This document shows positions 47,027 through 57,800 of a stretch of DNA of 64,000 nt, piece after piece. Numbering within the stretch: the stretch's first letter is position 1; every line of letters begins with the position of its first letter. Below the pieces are notes generated by a model. It did no database searches. It was given only the letters and a program-made list of their open reading frames with translations, and was not told the origin of the DNA. A program made the position numbers and the translations under genes. This stretch comes from RFSX01 sp964591455 (GTDB lineage Bacteria; Bacteroidota; Bacteroidia; Chitinophagales; Saprospiraceae), in contig CAZQDZ010000016.1 of assembly GCA_964591455.1 (NCBI GenBank), forward strand, positions 1 to 64,000. The letters run 5' to 3'.

Positions 47027-47758
47027 ATGCTAAGAACACTTGTTGTCGAAGACAATTTCTCATTCGCCTTAGAACTAGAGATCATTCTCAAAAAGATTGG
47101 CTATAACATCATCAATACTGTCGACAACAGTGGTGATGCCTTGGTAGAGATAATGGGATCCAAACCAGAGATCATATTTATGGATATAGACATCAAGGGT
47201 AAACTTACGGGGTTGGATATTGCACAGAAGATAAGCCACCTTAATATTCCGATCATTTTCATAACATCATTTGCTGATGATGAGCACTATAGCATAGGGT
47301 CTAAAATCCCAAATTCTACTTACCTCACAAAACCTGCAGATGAATTTACCATCAGAAGCGCTGTAGACTTACTCCTAAAGATTAATGATACGCTGCGAAC
47401 AACAAATACCAGATCAATAGATTATAAAGTTGAAGCAGACATTCTATATCTCAAAAAGAAAGATGATTTCTATGCGATAAAGAAAGATGACATCATCTAC
47501 ATCGAGTCCAATCATGTCTATTGTAAGACCGTTACCAAATCCAATGGCGAATACCTAAACAGAATCGGTCTGAATGAGTATAACTCTATCTTAAATGATG
47601 ATAGTTTTATCAGACCACACCGAAGCTATCTGGCTAATGTAAATCATATCACCAAGGTCAACATGAATGAAAACGTCCTCGTAATGGGTAAAGAAAGTGT
47701 ACCTATCAGCAGGAGTGCAAAAAAAGAAATGAAGAGTTTATTTAACCTTATCTCATAA
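47027..47758 (+). CDS. LytTR-family response regulator
   Basis: A 243-residue protein with a receiver domain (about 1-120) and a C-terminal LytTR DNA-binding domain (about 140-243). The phosphoacceptor Asp is residue 53 in EIIFMDIDIKGK, with the acidic pair in VVEDN (8-9) and Lys in LTKPADEF near 104. LytTR features are DDIIYIESNHVYCK and FIRPHRSYLANVNHI. It is a DNA-binding regulator controlled by phosphorylation; its kinase is not certain. The TPR histidine kinase lies nearby on the opposite strand, convergent. Confidence 0.93.
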   Translation: MLRTLVVEDNFSFALELEIILKKIGYNIINTVDNSGDALVEIMGSKPEIIFMDIDIKGKLTGLDIAQKISHLNIPIIFITSFADDEHYSIGSKIPNSTYLTKPADEFTIRSAVDLLLKINDTLRTTNTRSIDYKVEADILYLKKKDDFYAIKKDDIIYIESNHVYCKTVTKSNGEYLNRIGLNEYNSILNDDSFIRPHRSYLANVNHITKVNMNENVLVMGKESVPISRSAKKEMKSLFNLIS

Positions 47759-47762
47759 TCGC

Positions 47763-48053
47763 TCAGTCTTGGAAAATAGGCTTATTCGTTAGTCCATATC
47801 TCTCAGCTAGTACGCCTAGGCTCACCAAGTTATGTATATCCAACTTTAGGAATATGCTTCTCTTATGAGAAATCACAGTAGATTGTGATAAGAATAATAT
47901 CTTACTGACCTCCTTGATTGTATTGCCCAGACAGATATAAAAGATTATCTCTCGCTCTCTTCTGGTCAACTTACATTTCAACTTAGGCCTTTGTTGTAAA
48001 TGAACAATGTCCATATAACGGCTTCCTTTTTTTGACACAGTAGATTCTTGCAT
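47763..48053 (-). CDS. Orphan LuxR-type HTH protein
   Basis: A 96-residue protein from the ATG at 48051-48053; other starts (TTG 48116, ATG 48014) change only the N terminus. The C-terminal ~65 residues form a LuxR/GerE helix-turn-helix (LTRREREIIFYICLGNTIKE, VSKILFLSQSTVISHKRSIF). There is no receiver or ligand domain. It lies 107 bases downstream of the TPR kinase gene on the same strand, so it may be its output partner without phosphotransfer, or an independent regulator. Confidence 0.8.
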   Translation of the reverse strand: MQESTVSKKGSRYMDIVHLQQRPKLKCKLTRREREIIFYICLGNTIKEVSKILFLSQSTVISHKRSIFLKLDIHNLVSLGVLAERYGLTNKPIFQD

Positions 48054-48160
48054 ACTGACTAATTTATAGATGCAAGATGCGGTAATGCTGGATTGCTTAT
48101 TGGAATATGATACCAATGACCACTATGATGATCTCAATGGTCATTATCACATTCTTTTCC

Positions 48161-50437
48161 TTAAGCCACAGCTGGAATCGTTACCGTAAATGCACTCCCC
48201 TTCCCCAGCTCTGAAGCCACCTCTATGGTTCCTTCTATCTTAGCCACTAGCTGCTGCACCAAATGCATACCTAAGCCAGTACCACCTTCTCCTTCTGTCC
48301 CCTTGGTCGATTTGCCTTTATCCAAGATGAATAGATTATTGACTTGAGTCGTGCTCATGCCTACGCCACTGTCTTCCACTGACAATGAGATCTTGTTGCT
48401 TATTTCTTTCGCCATTATGCTTACGGTCCCTCCCTCTTCTGTATACTTGATAGCATTATCCAGTAAGTTTCTGATTACAGTAGACAAGATGTGCTTGTCT
48501 GATTTGACAGAGTTTATGCCTAGTTCTGAATTAAAGGTGATATTCTTCTCATCTGCTATTCTTTTGAAGAGAGAGATGTTCTCAGCAACAAGATCCTTTA
48601 GTGATAACTGTTCACTATTTGCAGAGACAAGGTCCTTTTGTAATAAGGCCCAGTTAAGTAGATTATCTGTCAGCTTATTAAGTTCTATGGCATCAGTCTC
48701 TATGGATGCTCCGAATTTCAGGAGTCTTTTCTTATCATCGCCTTCTATAAGATAATTGAGTTTGTTAGTGATGCCTCGGAAGGCGAGGGCAGGTTTCTTG
48801 AGGTCATGGCCAATGATGGAGAAGATTTGGTCTTTAGTATGGTTGAGTGATTCTAATTGCTGATTCTTTAGAGCAATAGTATTGTTCTTTCGACGTGCAT
48901 GATAAAAAAACCAGAATCCTAGTAATCCAATAGCGCCTATCCCAAATGCGATTGCTTTATTTGTATTTGCTTGAGCGACTAGAATTTCTTGTTGCTTCTG
49001 ATTTTCAAGATCATTGATTTCTTTTTCTTTCTCATACTGATAATCTGATTTTGTCCTAGCCAATTTAGAAACAGAAGACAGATCATTCAGGCTATCATTT
49101 AGAATGATATAATCAGTAAGCGACTGATATGCTTTATTGTAATTGCCAATACTTGCATAAGCCTTCGAGATATTCTTTTTGGCTGGCATAAGGGCCATAT
49201 TATTTTGATCTTCTGAATACTTATTAATAGTAAGCTTCAAGATTTCAATTGCTTCTCTATCTTTTCTTTGCAATACATAGTTAGAGCCCAAGCTAAGTAA
49301 AGAAGTATACTCACATTCTTGAAGACCATTACTTTTTCCATATTCTACCGCCTTTGCTAGCCATTCTTCTGCTCCCGTATAATTTTTCTTTGATTGAAGA
49401 ATTTCTCCTGTCAATCTTAAAGAGACACATTCAGCATCCGAAAAATTATTTTCCTGGCTAATTGCTATACTTTTATCGACCATATCTATCGCCAACTCTA
49501 AAGAATCCAATTCAATGTAAGTCTCAGCATTTTCATTGTATAACCTAGCTAAAAACCAATTACTTTCATTTTCTTTAAAAATGGTTTCAGCCTTTTTTCC
49601 ATAATCAAAAAAACCTTCATAATCTTCCAGATCAATGAGAACATCTCTAATATTTGTATAGGCATTTGCTAGATTAACTAAATTTCCTGCATCCTCTGCA
49701 CCATCAGCATTAATTAGAAAATACTCTAAGGATTTTCTTCTTTCACCTAGTGCATAATAAGAAAATCCTAAATTTCCATATGTAACATATATATCAGGAA
49801 GCTGTTTCAATTTCCCAAATGCAATTGCTTGATTATAAAACTCAATAGCAGCATGATAATCGCCCTCTAAATCACTACAAATACCTAGATAACCATAGGC
49901 AGCACCTATAGAAGAATCATGTTCATTTTTCAAAGCATAATCTAAATATTCTTGAAAAAATTCCTTAGCGGTAACTATTTCTCCTTTCTTCCTATAGCTA
50001 TCGCCTATTCCTCTTTTAATATCTGCTTTATATACTTCAACATCGCTTAGAGTAAAATTTTTGTCGCCAGTATATATATCGTCCTTCTTGAAAATGACTT
50101 CAGCTTCGCTAAATAATTTAATAGCTCTATCTAGATTTCCAGTAGAACTCTCAACCATTCCCGCTAGATACAAGGTCATGGCACTGAGAATATTAATCTG
50201 CGATGTATCTGCTATTGTTGATGCATATTGCAATGCTTCTCGAGCTTTTTCAGCATCATATGTCAGATAAGAGGCAATCGCGTATTCTAGAGCAACCATG
50301 CATGTAAACACATCTGAGTCTTTGTGTGATTCATAAATTTGCATTGCTTGTTCTGCTATTTCTTCAGATGTTTCTTGCCCAAAAAAAGATGAAGAAGCGA
50401 GCATGAAACTTAGTAATAAAAAAACATATTTTTTCAT
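48161..50437 (-). CDS. Periplasmic-TPR sensor histidine kinase
   Basis: A 758-residue kinase from the ATG at 50435-50437, which starts the signal peptide (KKYVFLLLSFMLASSSFFGQ); an upstream ATG (50467) adds ten residues and is less likely. Residues about 25-430 are TPR helices in the periplasm (GAAYGYLGICSDLEGDYHAA, YVTYGNLGFSYYALGERRKS). A coiled segment leads to one transmembrane helix (about 505-525; IAFGIGAIGLLGFWFFYHA). HisKA has the phosphorylated His in IFSIIGHDLKKPALAF (about 544). The ATPase domain has NLLDNAIKYT, DSGVGMS and GTGLGMHLV. The usual response regulator is not in the operon. Confidence 0.93.
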   Translation of the reverse strand: MKKYVFLLLSFMLASSSFFGQETSEEIAEQAMQIYESHKDSDVFTCMVALEYAIASYLTYDAEKAREALQYASTIADTSQINILSAMTLYLAGMVESSTGNLDRAIKLFSEAEVIFKKDDIYTGDKNFTLSDVEVYKADIKRGIGDSYRKKGEIVTAKEFFQEYLDYALKNEHDSSIGAAYGYLGICSDLEGDYHAAIEFYNQAIAFGKLKQLPDIYVTYGNLGFSYYALGERRKSLEYFLINADGAEDAGNLVNLANAYTNIRDVLIDLEDYEGFFDYGKKAETIFKENESNWFLARLYNENAETYIELDSLELAIDMVDKSIAISQENNFSDAECVSLRLTGEILQSKKNYTGAEEWLAKAVEYGKSNGLQECEYTSLLSLGSNYVLQRKDREAIEILKLTINKYSEDQNNMALMPAKKNISKAYASIGNYNKAYQSLTDYIILNDSLNDLSSVSKLARTKSDYQYEKEKEINDLENQKQQEILVAQANTNKAIAFGIGAIGLLGFWFFYHARRKNNTIALKNQQLESLNHTKDQIFSIIGHDLKKPALAFRGITNKLNYLIEGDDKKRLLKFGASIETDAIELNKLTDNLLNWALLQKDLVSANSEQLSLKDLVAENISLFKRIADEKNITFNSELGINSVKSDKHILSTVIRNLLDNAIKYTEEGGTVSIMAKEISNKISLSVEDSGVGMSTTQVNNLFILDKGKSTKGTEGEGGTGLGMHLVQQLVAKIEGTIEVASELGKGSAFTVTIPAVA

Positions 50438-50751
50438 GGGTAAGATGGTTAAATTAGAACCTCTCATTAAAGACTAGACAAGCCTAAAATATTCTGAGAG
50501 AATAAGTGTGATTATTGACTACTCTGAAAAGCTTAAATATTCAGAAAAGAGTATCGACCAAAAAACTTTGGAAAAAGCAGACACAGATTGCGGAATACAT
50601 CCGTGGGGATAGATTTAATCATTAGATTAGATTGAGGTGTTTACAAATTGGTTAACTGCAAGGGGGACTTATGTTGATTTGGGGTTCACATAATTTGTGA
50701 TAGGAACTAATATAACACATAAGATTATTCCAGCAAAATTTTTGAAATAAG
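50438..50751. other. Intergenic region between histidine kinase and coat-hanger gene
   Basis: No gene is seen. A short inverted repeat TCACA-N5-TGTGA lies at 50686-50700 and may be a protein site. No full TAnnTTTG promoter was found for the kinase. Confidence 0.5.
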
Positions 50752-50785
50752 AAAAAAGCACTCCCTTTTACAGAAATGCTCTTTT
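50752..50785 (-). terminator. Probable terminator of the coat-hanger gene
   Basis: Minus-strand AAAAGAGCA pairs imperfectly with TGCTTTTTT across a 16-base loop, 28 bases after the stop at 50813. The stem is weak. Confidence 0.5.
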
Positions 50786-50812
50786 AATTTAATTGGAGTA
50801 CATCGTTATACG

Positions 50813-51742
50813 CTATGGATCACAACCTTCGATAAATGCTTCGAAGACTACCCCTAGCTCCACGGAAAATCCTGGCAGTAATTCGACATTCCTATTTCCT
50901 GTAAACTTTACATCTCTATTCCCATCTATATTTGCACTCGAGAAAACATTATCTCTTGCCGCAAATACTGCAGGAATTGTAGCATTCAAAATATCCGCTT
51001 GGCTAACAGTATAATTTATAGGACAAGGAGCGACAGGCTCCTCCGAGAAAATAAAGCAAAATTCTTCATCATCTAAAAAAGTCCCATTGCAACCAATTAA
51101 ATCTAACGTAACACAGTACTGGCCTGTATAGCTAGTATCGACTATTGTCGTTGTCAGATTAAAATCTTCATCCAAATCAAAATCCAGTGGGCCACCTAAA
51201 TTGATAACAAATGGTTCTTGTGGATCCCCAAGTGACTTATTGCTTCCATATGTGAATGCTTCTTCTAATTCAAAGTACTTATCTAAGGAATCATTATAGT
51301 AGACAAGCTTAGCAGCATAGATATCGAAATTACCTTTTACGTTAAGGTAGAATATTTTCTCTTCCGCATTAAAAGGATCATCGAATGGCACATTTGTTTC
51401 TGTAATATTTTCATCAGCATCCAGTATCCATATTCTATCTTGAGGCTGCATATCTAACTGTAATCCTGAAAACAGCAGCTTCAGTGTGACTGTCATATTC
51501 TCTCTATAGTCATCATACTCATCTAGAGACAGTGCTGGAAAACCAGAAATACCACCATTATCGACGGGCTGTATGGATAAATTATAACAGCCATTAGGGT
51601 TCGGTAAATCCAGAAAGTCTGCAAGTGCTATATTCTCAAAGGTGTCTGCCTGTATATACTGATCAGAAATATCATAAATAAATTGCGCCGATCCGAGATA
51701 AGAACAGAGTAAGAATAGACTGCTTATTATTATCTTTTGCAT
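50813..51742 (-). CDS. Secreted protein with coat-hanger-stack-like C-terminal domain
   Basis: A 309-residue exported protein (signal ending SYLGSAQ). Residues about 20-240 are beta-rich and unrecognised, with FIYDISDQYIQADTFENI at the start. The last ~60 residues show NIDGNRDVKFTGNRNVELL, then PGFSVELGVVFEAFIEGCDP. That is the pattern of the short C-terminal 3-coathanger stack (GCX-ending) domain of Bacteroidota secreted proteins, not the T9SS YPNP type. It follows the 2495-residue LamG gene across a hairpin, so it may be read at a lower level from the same transcript. Role unknown. Confidence 0.75.
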   Translation of the reverse strand: MQKIIISSLFLLCSYLGSAQFIYDISDQYIQADTFENIALADFLDLPNPNGCYNLSIQPVDNGGISGFPALSLDEYDDYRENMTVTLKLLFSGLQLDMQPQDRIWILDADENITETNVPFDDPFNAEEKIFYLNVKGNFDIYAAKLVYYNDSLDKYFELEEAFTYGSNKSLGDPQEPFVINLGGPLDFDLDEDFNLTTTIVDTSYTGQYCVTLDLIGCNGTFLDDEEFCFIFSEEPVAPCPINYTVSQADILNATIPAVFAARDNVFSSANIDGNRDVKFTGNRNVELLPGFSVELGVVFEAFIEGCDP

Positions 51743-51772
51743 ATCGTTTTTTAGTTCTAGTTAAGAGAAAGA

Positions 51773-51797
51773 GCCGACCGCTATTATGACGGTCGGC
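51773..51797 (-). terminator. Hairpin between giant LamG gene and coat-hanger gene
   Basis: Perfect 8-base-pair stem GCCGACCG (51773-51780) with CGGTCGGC (51790-51797), then TCTTTCTCTT on the minus strand. It may act as a partial terminator that lowers expression of the downstream gene. Confidence 0.65.
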
Positions 51798-51810
51798 ATC
51801 CATGATTTAT

Positions 51811-54800
51811 CTATTGATTCTTGATCAATCTTCTGATTTCATTGACAGTTTCTCCTTTCAGAACTAACTGATATACGCCTGGAGGTAAAGTATTGGCCTT
51901 GAAAGTAAGGCTATGCTTTCCTGGATGGAATGTACGAGACATGCCATCTATTCTAGAACCTACAGCATCGTATATATTCATTTCTAAGACTTCTGTCTTA
52001 GAAATATCTAACTCGATATTGAAATCTGAGTTACTCGGGTTAGGATATATATTCAATTCGAACTCATACGTGTCTTCTACTTCTTCCACATCTACAACGG
52101 GGAACGTAAAGACAAATGGTGTCATCGCATCTCCTATAATCTCATCAGGTTTGAAGAACATCGTCTCAGCCAATGCAATCTCTATACTGTCTCTCTCAGA
52201 GAATAGTGTGAATTCTAGAAGCTCATTAGGTATGTTGCCACTTACAGTGACAAACAATACAAACTGCTCTAAAGGCTCCACATAGACCGCCTGGCCATAG
52301 CCTCGTATCTCGCCATCCACAAAGACACCTACCTGATCCTTATCTCTAAGATCATAAGTCAGTGGATCTATAACCGCAGTGATATTCATATTGTGCTGGA
52401 ACTGACTCGTATTCACTGTCCAGTATGGATCATCCAATACCTTGCTGCTGACTACAGGCTTAGGGCCTCGCTTACCGATTAGAGTTTCTCCCTTAAATGG
52501 TGTTGTGATCGTATAATCCAAAACACCAGGATTAGATATATTGAGTAAGTAGCCATGAGGAGGCTCCATCACATTAAGATTTCCTATCCATCCATATGTC
52601 GGAATATATTGTGCAAAGGCCGTCTGGCTCTTGACTATATCTCCTTCTAGTGGTGTCAGACTTGCAAGTGCTTCGTCTATCAGTAATCCTTGCTGTGGTA
52701 CAAAACCTATCCAGTTCCAACCCGTCTCTATATCTATCGTAGAGCTGGCCACATCATATGGCACACCAGTCAGACAGATTGTATCCTCTTCCTCAGAGAA
52801 GAATAGGTAACGCTTGTCATAAGATATATCTGATAAGCTTCCTATCCAGCTTCCTGCAGTATAGTCAGCAAATGAGTTATCATCTTTGATCAGATCACCA
52901 TCTTTGTATTTCAGTGATTCTAATACATTATCTGCACTATTATCCATCAAGTCAAGATTAACAGATATCCACGTCCATCCATCAGCGATTGGAATTTTTC
53001 TATCGACTACATTGAGCACATGTAGTACTGTAGGATCTACTGGAATACCTTCTTGTGCTGTAGGGATATAATCTATCTCTTCTAGTACATCAGAATAGAC
53101 AATACATTCTGAGCCATCAAAAACATTGAAATCTATAGGAGGGAAATCTGTCTCATCTCCATAGACTGTCAAGAATGCCATCCATGCACCTGATATATCT
53201 GCCTCATCGATAATGCCATCACCATTGTTATCTCTACCTTCGAATGCTGGCACAAATTCTACATTGGCAGCACCTCTCAGCTCTCCATTAATGAAAGCTG
53301 CGACTCTGTCAGAATTATCTATAGATACATCACCGAAGATATCTAGCTGTACTGTAAAGGTCATCGTATTCTCGAATTCCTCTACTCTATCAAAATCCCA
53401 TTCTGGACCAGCACATCTGACCTTTAGGTCAGTATTAATTGCGTTACCTGCATTATCATCTCCGACTACGTTCATTTCCGCTAAGTAATCATCTACAAGT
53501 AGATCCTGAGGGAATAAGAAAGTGACAGGTAGAATCTCTCCCGGCTCTAGTGTTCCAGAACGCGGCTCTACTTGCATCCAAGACGGAATATCTTCGTAGT
53601 CTATAGAACCATCAAGATTCGAGATCTGGTCTCCTGTGATTCTAAAGTTTCTTGCAGTACCACTATTGTTGACAATATTACGTGATAGTGCTAGGGGCTC
53701 GTCGACTTGCTTCACTTCTCTTATGTTAGAGCCCGCTTCCCATCTGAGTGGATTCAGGTCTACTAAGAATTCCCATTCTACAAAGTTGACTGTCGCACTT
53801 CCTGGGCCACCTATTGGCTCAGCTAGCTCATTTCCTGCCAAATCTTCTATGCCAGTTACAACAGCCTTGAGGACTTTGCCATCTATAAACCTTGGTTCAG
53901 TTTCTATTGTAATAATGATCTTATCATCGACACACTGGTGACTGAATGGAACTAGAGCTCCTGTCTCAGTATTAATGAGTGCGACATTGTTAAGATTGAT
54001 ATTAGAGAACACAGTTTCTCCATCAAAGATTCTATCACAATTAATCATTTCATTAAAGGTGATAGATATTTCATCTCCTACAGCAAGTAAACCATCAGCT
54101 GGTTCTGGTGCGCCAAACAGTTCCGGACTCTCTGTCTCTTTTGTTACAAGTACAAACTCAGACATACCAGGCGCCAAGGTCACATCAAAGCATTGAGTGA
54201 TTGCACGAATTTCATAGTCTCCATCACTTAGCTCTGCCATATCCCAATTGACTATCTGTGTGATTGTTCCTTGAAGATCAGCAACAGGAATCTCCTCTAT
54301 ATTAATCCATGCGCCATCACCAGGAATAGGACGATACTGCACTCTTATCAATTCGAGATCAGGGTCAGCAGGATCATACTCTAGAACAGTTATAGGTAGT
54401 GAATTTGTAACATCCGTAATTACATCTAACTGATTCGGCGAACTGATGTCTACTGTAGAACATGGCTCTATAAAGAACACATCTAACTCTATGGCCTGGT
54501 AAAATCTATTATAAAAATTATCTCCAGTTCCACCCCCAAGAGCTTCGTCACCTAATTGGCCATTAACAGGATCAATATTAAATTGCGAAGCGTCTCCAAA
54601 CTGAGAAAAGTCATCATATATTAAAAAACCACCATCTCCTGCATCGTAACCTACAGATTTTGAATGTTCAATCTGACAAACTGAGGCAAAATAAAGTCCT
54701 AAATCTTCAAAGTCAAAGGTGCCAGTATTAGGCCACTCTACTGTTATAGTTTTTTCAAAAGACACGTTTCCAACAAACTGGAATTCAATCGGCGTTATCA

Positions 54801-57800
54801 AAGGTTGACCATCCACCTTTATTAAAGCACCATCTGGATTACCACCTTCATCTACTCCTAGCTCATATACTAATCCATCTACACCATTTGGACCAATGTT
54901 TCCAAGAGTAATTCTAAAAACTGCAGGTACATTAGTTGGTACATTTATAGCAACATTCTTATCCACTTGTGCAAAAACTTCTTCTCTATTCCTTGTGCCA
55001 GGTATCCAAGGACACATAGATTCTCCTCCCCTAAGTCTAAACATTGGGGCATCTGAAAATGGCACACTAAATATACTATAGTTATTAGTTGTTATTGTTG
55101 GAATTTCACCTCCAAATAATACTTGATCAACTGAGTCTCTTATTTCATTGGTAATTTGCATATCAAAAGAATCCTGGATCATGCCATCTTCTATAACATC
55201 CTCTAAATTATCAATTTCATTCTGTAGTGAGCTAAGTTCACTAAATCCTAATACAGGTGGTGTTTGAGCTGAAACATCAAATGAATAAAAATCATTCAAA
55301 TCATCATCAGCAAGGGTAAATGATGTTTCAACTGAATTACTTACGGTTACACCTTCTGTTGTAACATCCTGATGATTATACCCAACTGATATTTCTAAAC
55401 CGAATCCTGAACCTCCAATTTCAACGCCTGTTTCCATTGAAAAATCTGCTCCTACTTGAAGAGTGGTTGTAAATGTATTTGTTCCAGACAATTCACGAGA
55501 AGCCGTTTCAGTAAATCCGGCCGCCGCATCATAAGTGATATTTCTAGGGTCTTCACTTCCTACCGCATATGAGGCATCTAAACCTTGTCTATACCTTTTA
55601 GCTGCAATTGTAGTTAACCATTTATTAATTGAATTTTGAGCAACTATTTTCTCAGGATCAGGAACATTATCAGATAAAACAATTTCCTCTAGTTGTGGTA
55701 ATATTTCTGTTAGAACTTGCCACTCAGATAATATAAATTCTGTTTCGAATCCTCCTGGCTCAACAGATATAACTGATGAGGAGTCGAATGAACATTCCTC
55801 AAAATTATAATTAAGACTTATCCTCTGGCCTATTAACCAATTAATTGCAGCGCCATAATAAACATCTGCATATGTACCCCATATATCATCTCCATCCGAC
55901 GTACTTATCTCTCTAGTCGTTTCAAAACAAAACTCTGCAGAATTTGAATTGCTTGTTTCTATTTCAAAAGATCCTTCAAGACTTCTAGTTTTATCAAATT
56001 CTACATCAATGCTTGTACCTAATCCAATCGTCTTTTTAGACCCAAGTTTGAATTCAGCCTTTACACCTAGTGTTTCAGTGTTAACATTTACATCTTCCCA
56101 ATTTGTACAGGTCTTAGTACCCTCCGAAAGAGTTGCGAATGATCCATCTCCAGGAGGATCATAAACTATTCCAAATACTTCTGTAGGACCTGAGACAGAT
56201 ATTGTTCCTGGCAACTGCTTATCTCCCAGTACAACAACCTGATAAGAAGCAGATGCTAACGATCCGTTCACTTCAGCAGTTACTTGCATATTTTTTTGAA
56301 AAGGTGGTAATAAGTTAGGATTATTAGCAAACCAATTATAAACATAGGTTGTAGAATCACTTACAAACTCATTTTGCGCTGATTCTTCTATTTGGTTATT
56401 AATGATTAAATTAAAGCTATCCAAATAACAAACTCCATCATCTAAACCAAATGATTCATATTGTTCAAATACTCTAATATGATTTTCATATGACACAGCT
56501 TCATTAAATGAATCGTGTTGAGAATCATATATCATGTGAATTCCGCACTCATTATCTAGCACTCCTGAAGAAATTGTATCAATGAGCACATTTGGGAATG
56601 AGATATATTGGAAATCTACAGTATCTTTTTGAATCAGCCTTAAATCCACAACTGATCCACCTTGTGTTTGGAAGAATCCGAGTGCTACAGGATTACTTGT
56701 ATGTTCTATAACAGAAACCGTTACTGGAATTGGCGGAACATTTTCGAAAACAAAATCACCATCTCGATTATCTATGACGATAGTTTCTTCATAACAGCCA
56801 TTTTGCGCAGCTAATTTAACTTCGACCGTTGCATTAAGATTCCCAGCTGCATCCACTGGAATAATAGAATTCCGGCATTCAAGATTGCTTCCTCCGAACA
56901 CTTGTCCCTCAACTTCTCTCTTAGTTGTATTCTGGAAAAGCACATTAGCTACTGGCACATTTAGTTGCCTTATCTGAAGAGTACGGGGAAAAAATTCATG
57001 AGAAGTAGAATCCCTATCTTCTCCAAATTTAGGTTGAAGTATAGGGTTAGAACCTGGTTCGAAATCAGCAATCCATCTTCCTTCGCTATTAGTAAAAATA
57101 GCTGGAAAATGTGATTCTCCATCAACTAATATTTCTACACTATCCTGAAAGCAAAAAGTATCTTCGAATCTGACAACCCCTGATACGCCAACCGTAGAGA
57201 TGTCTACAAAATTAATCTGATCAGCACTTGAGCTTGTAAAATTCAAATTTACTCTTCTACTATTAGGATCAAATACATGCGGAGACTCATCTTGTCGTCT
57301 TGCGACTATTGAGTACAGTGCTCTATTTATCTCCCCATCGGCCATCATACTAGGACCGAAATCATAAGCCTCTTCACCTGAGCTCTCATTGAAATTATAG
57401 TAGGCAATTATCGCAGGATCTGAAGAATCTACACCTCCACTCTCTCCTAAGCCACCATGCGTCTGTATAGTCGCCTGTGTAAGAATAGAATTATAAATGG
57501 CAATCTCATCAACCAAACCTGTAAAATGATTAGTTGTATTCAAAGTATCCTCAGCACCTACGACCCATTTCTCTCCAGTCCAAGCACCATCTACTGATCC
57601 ATAGCTATAAGTTCCGGTGGATGCACCATTAAGAAAAACTTCTACATCATCGGTCGCTCCATCCAAAGTAATCGCAAGATGGTCAAACTGTCCTGATATA
57701 GGTGCAATCTGCTGTGACTCACCATTCAGTGTCAAGAAATAATTGTCATTCATGACATATAGATCAAACTCTGCACTGCTGCCTGTCCCATAACTCAAAA

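Noticed and set aside
48351..48755. 134-codon open frame opposite the histidine kinase
   Set aside because: Antisense to the HisKA/ATPase region of a clear kinase; no motif.
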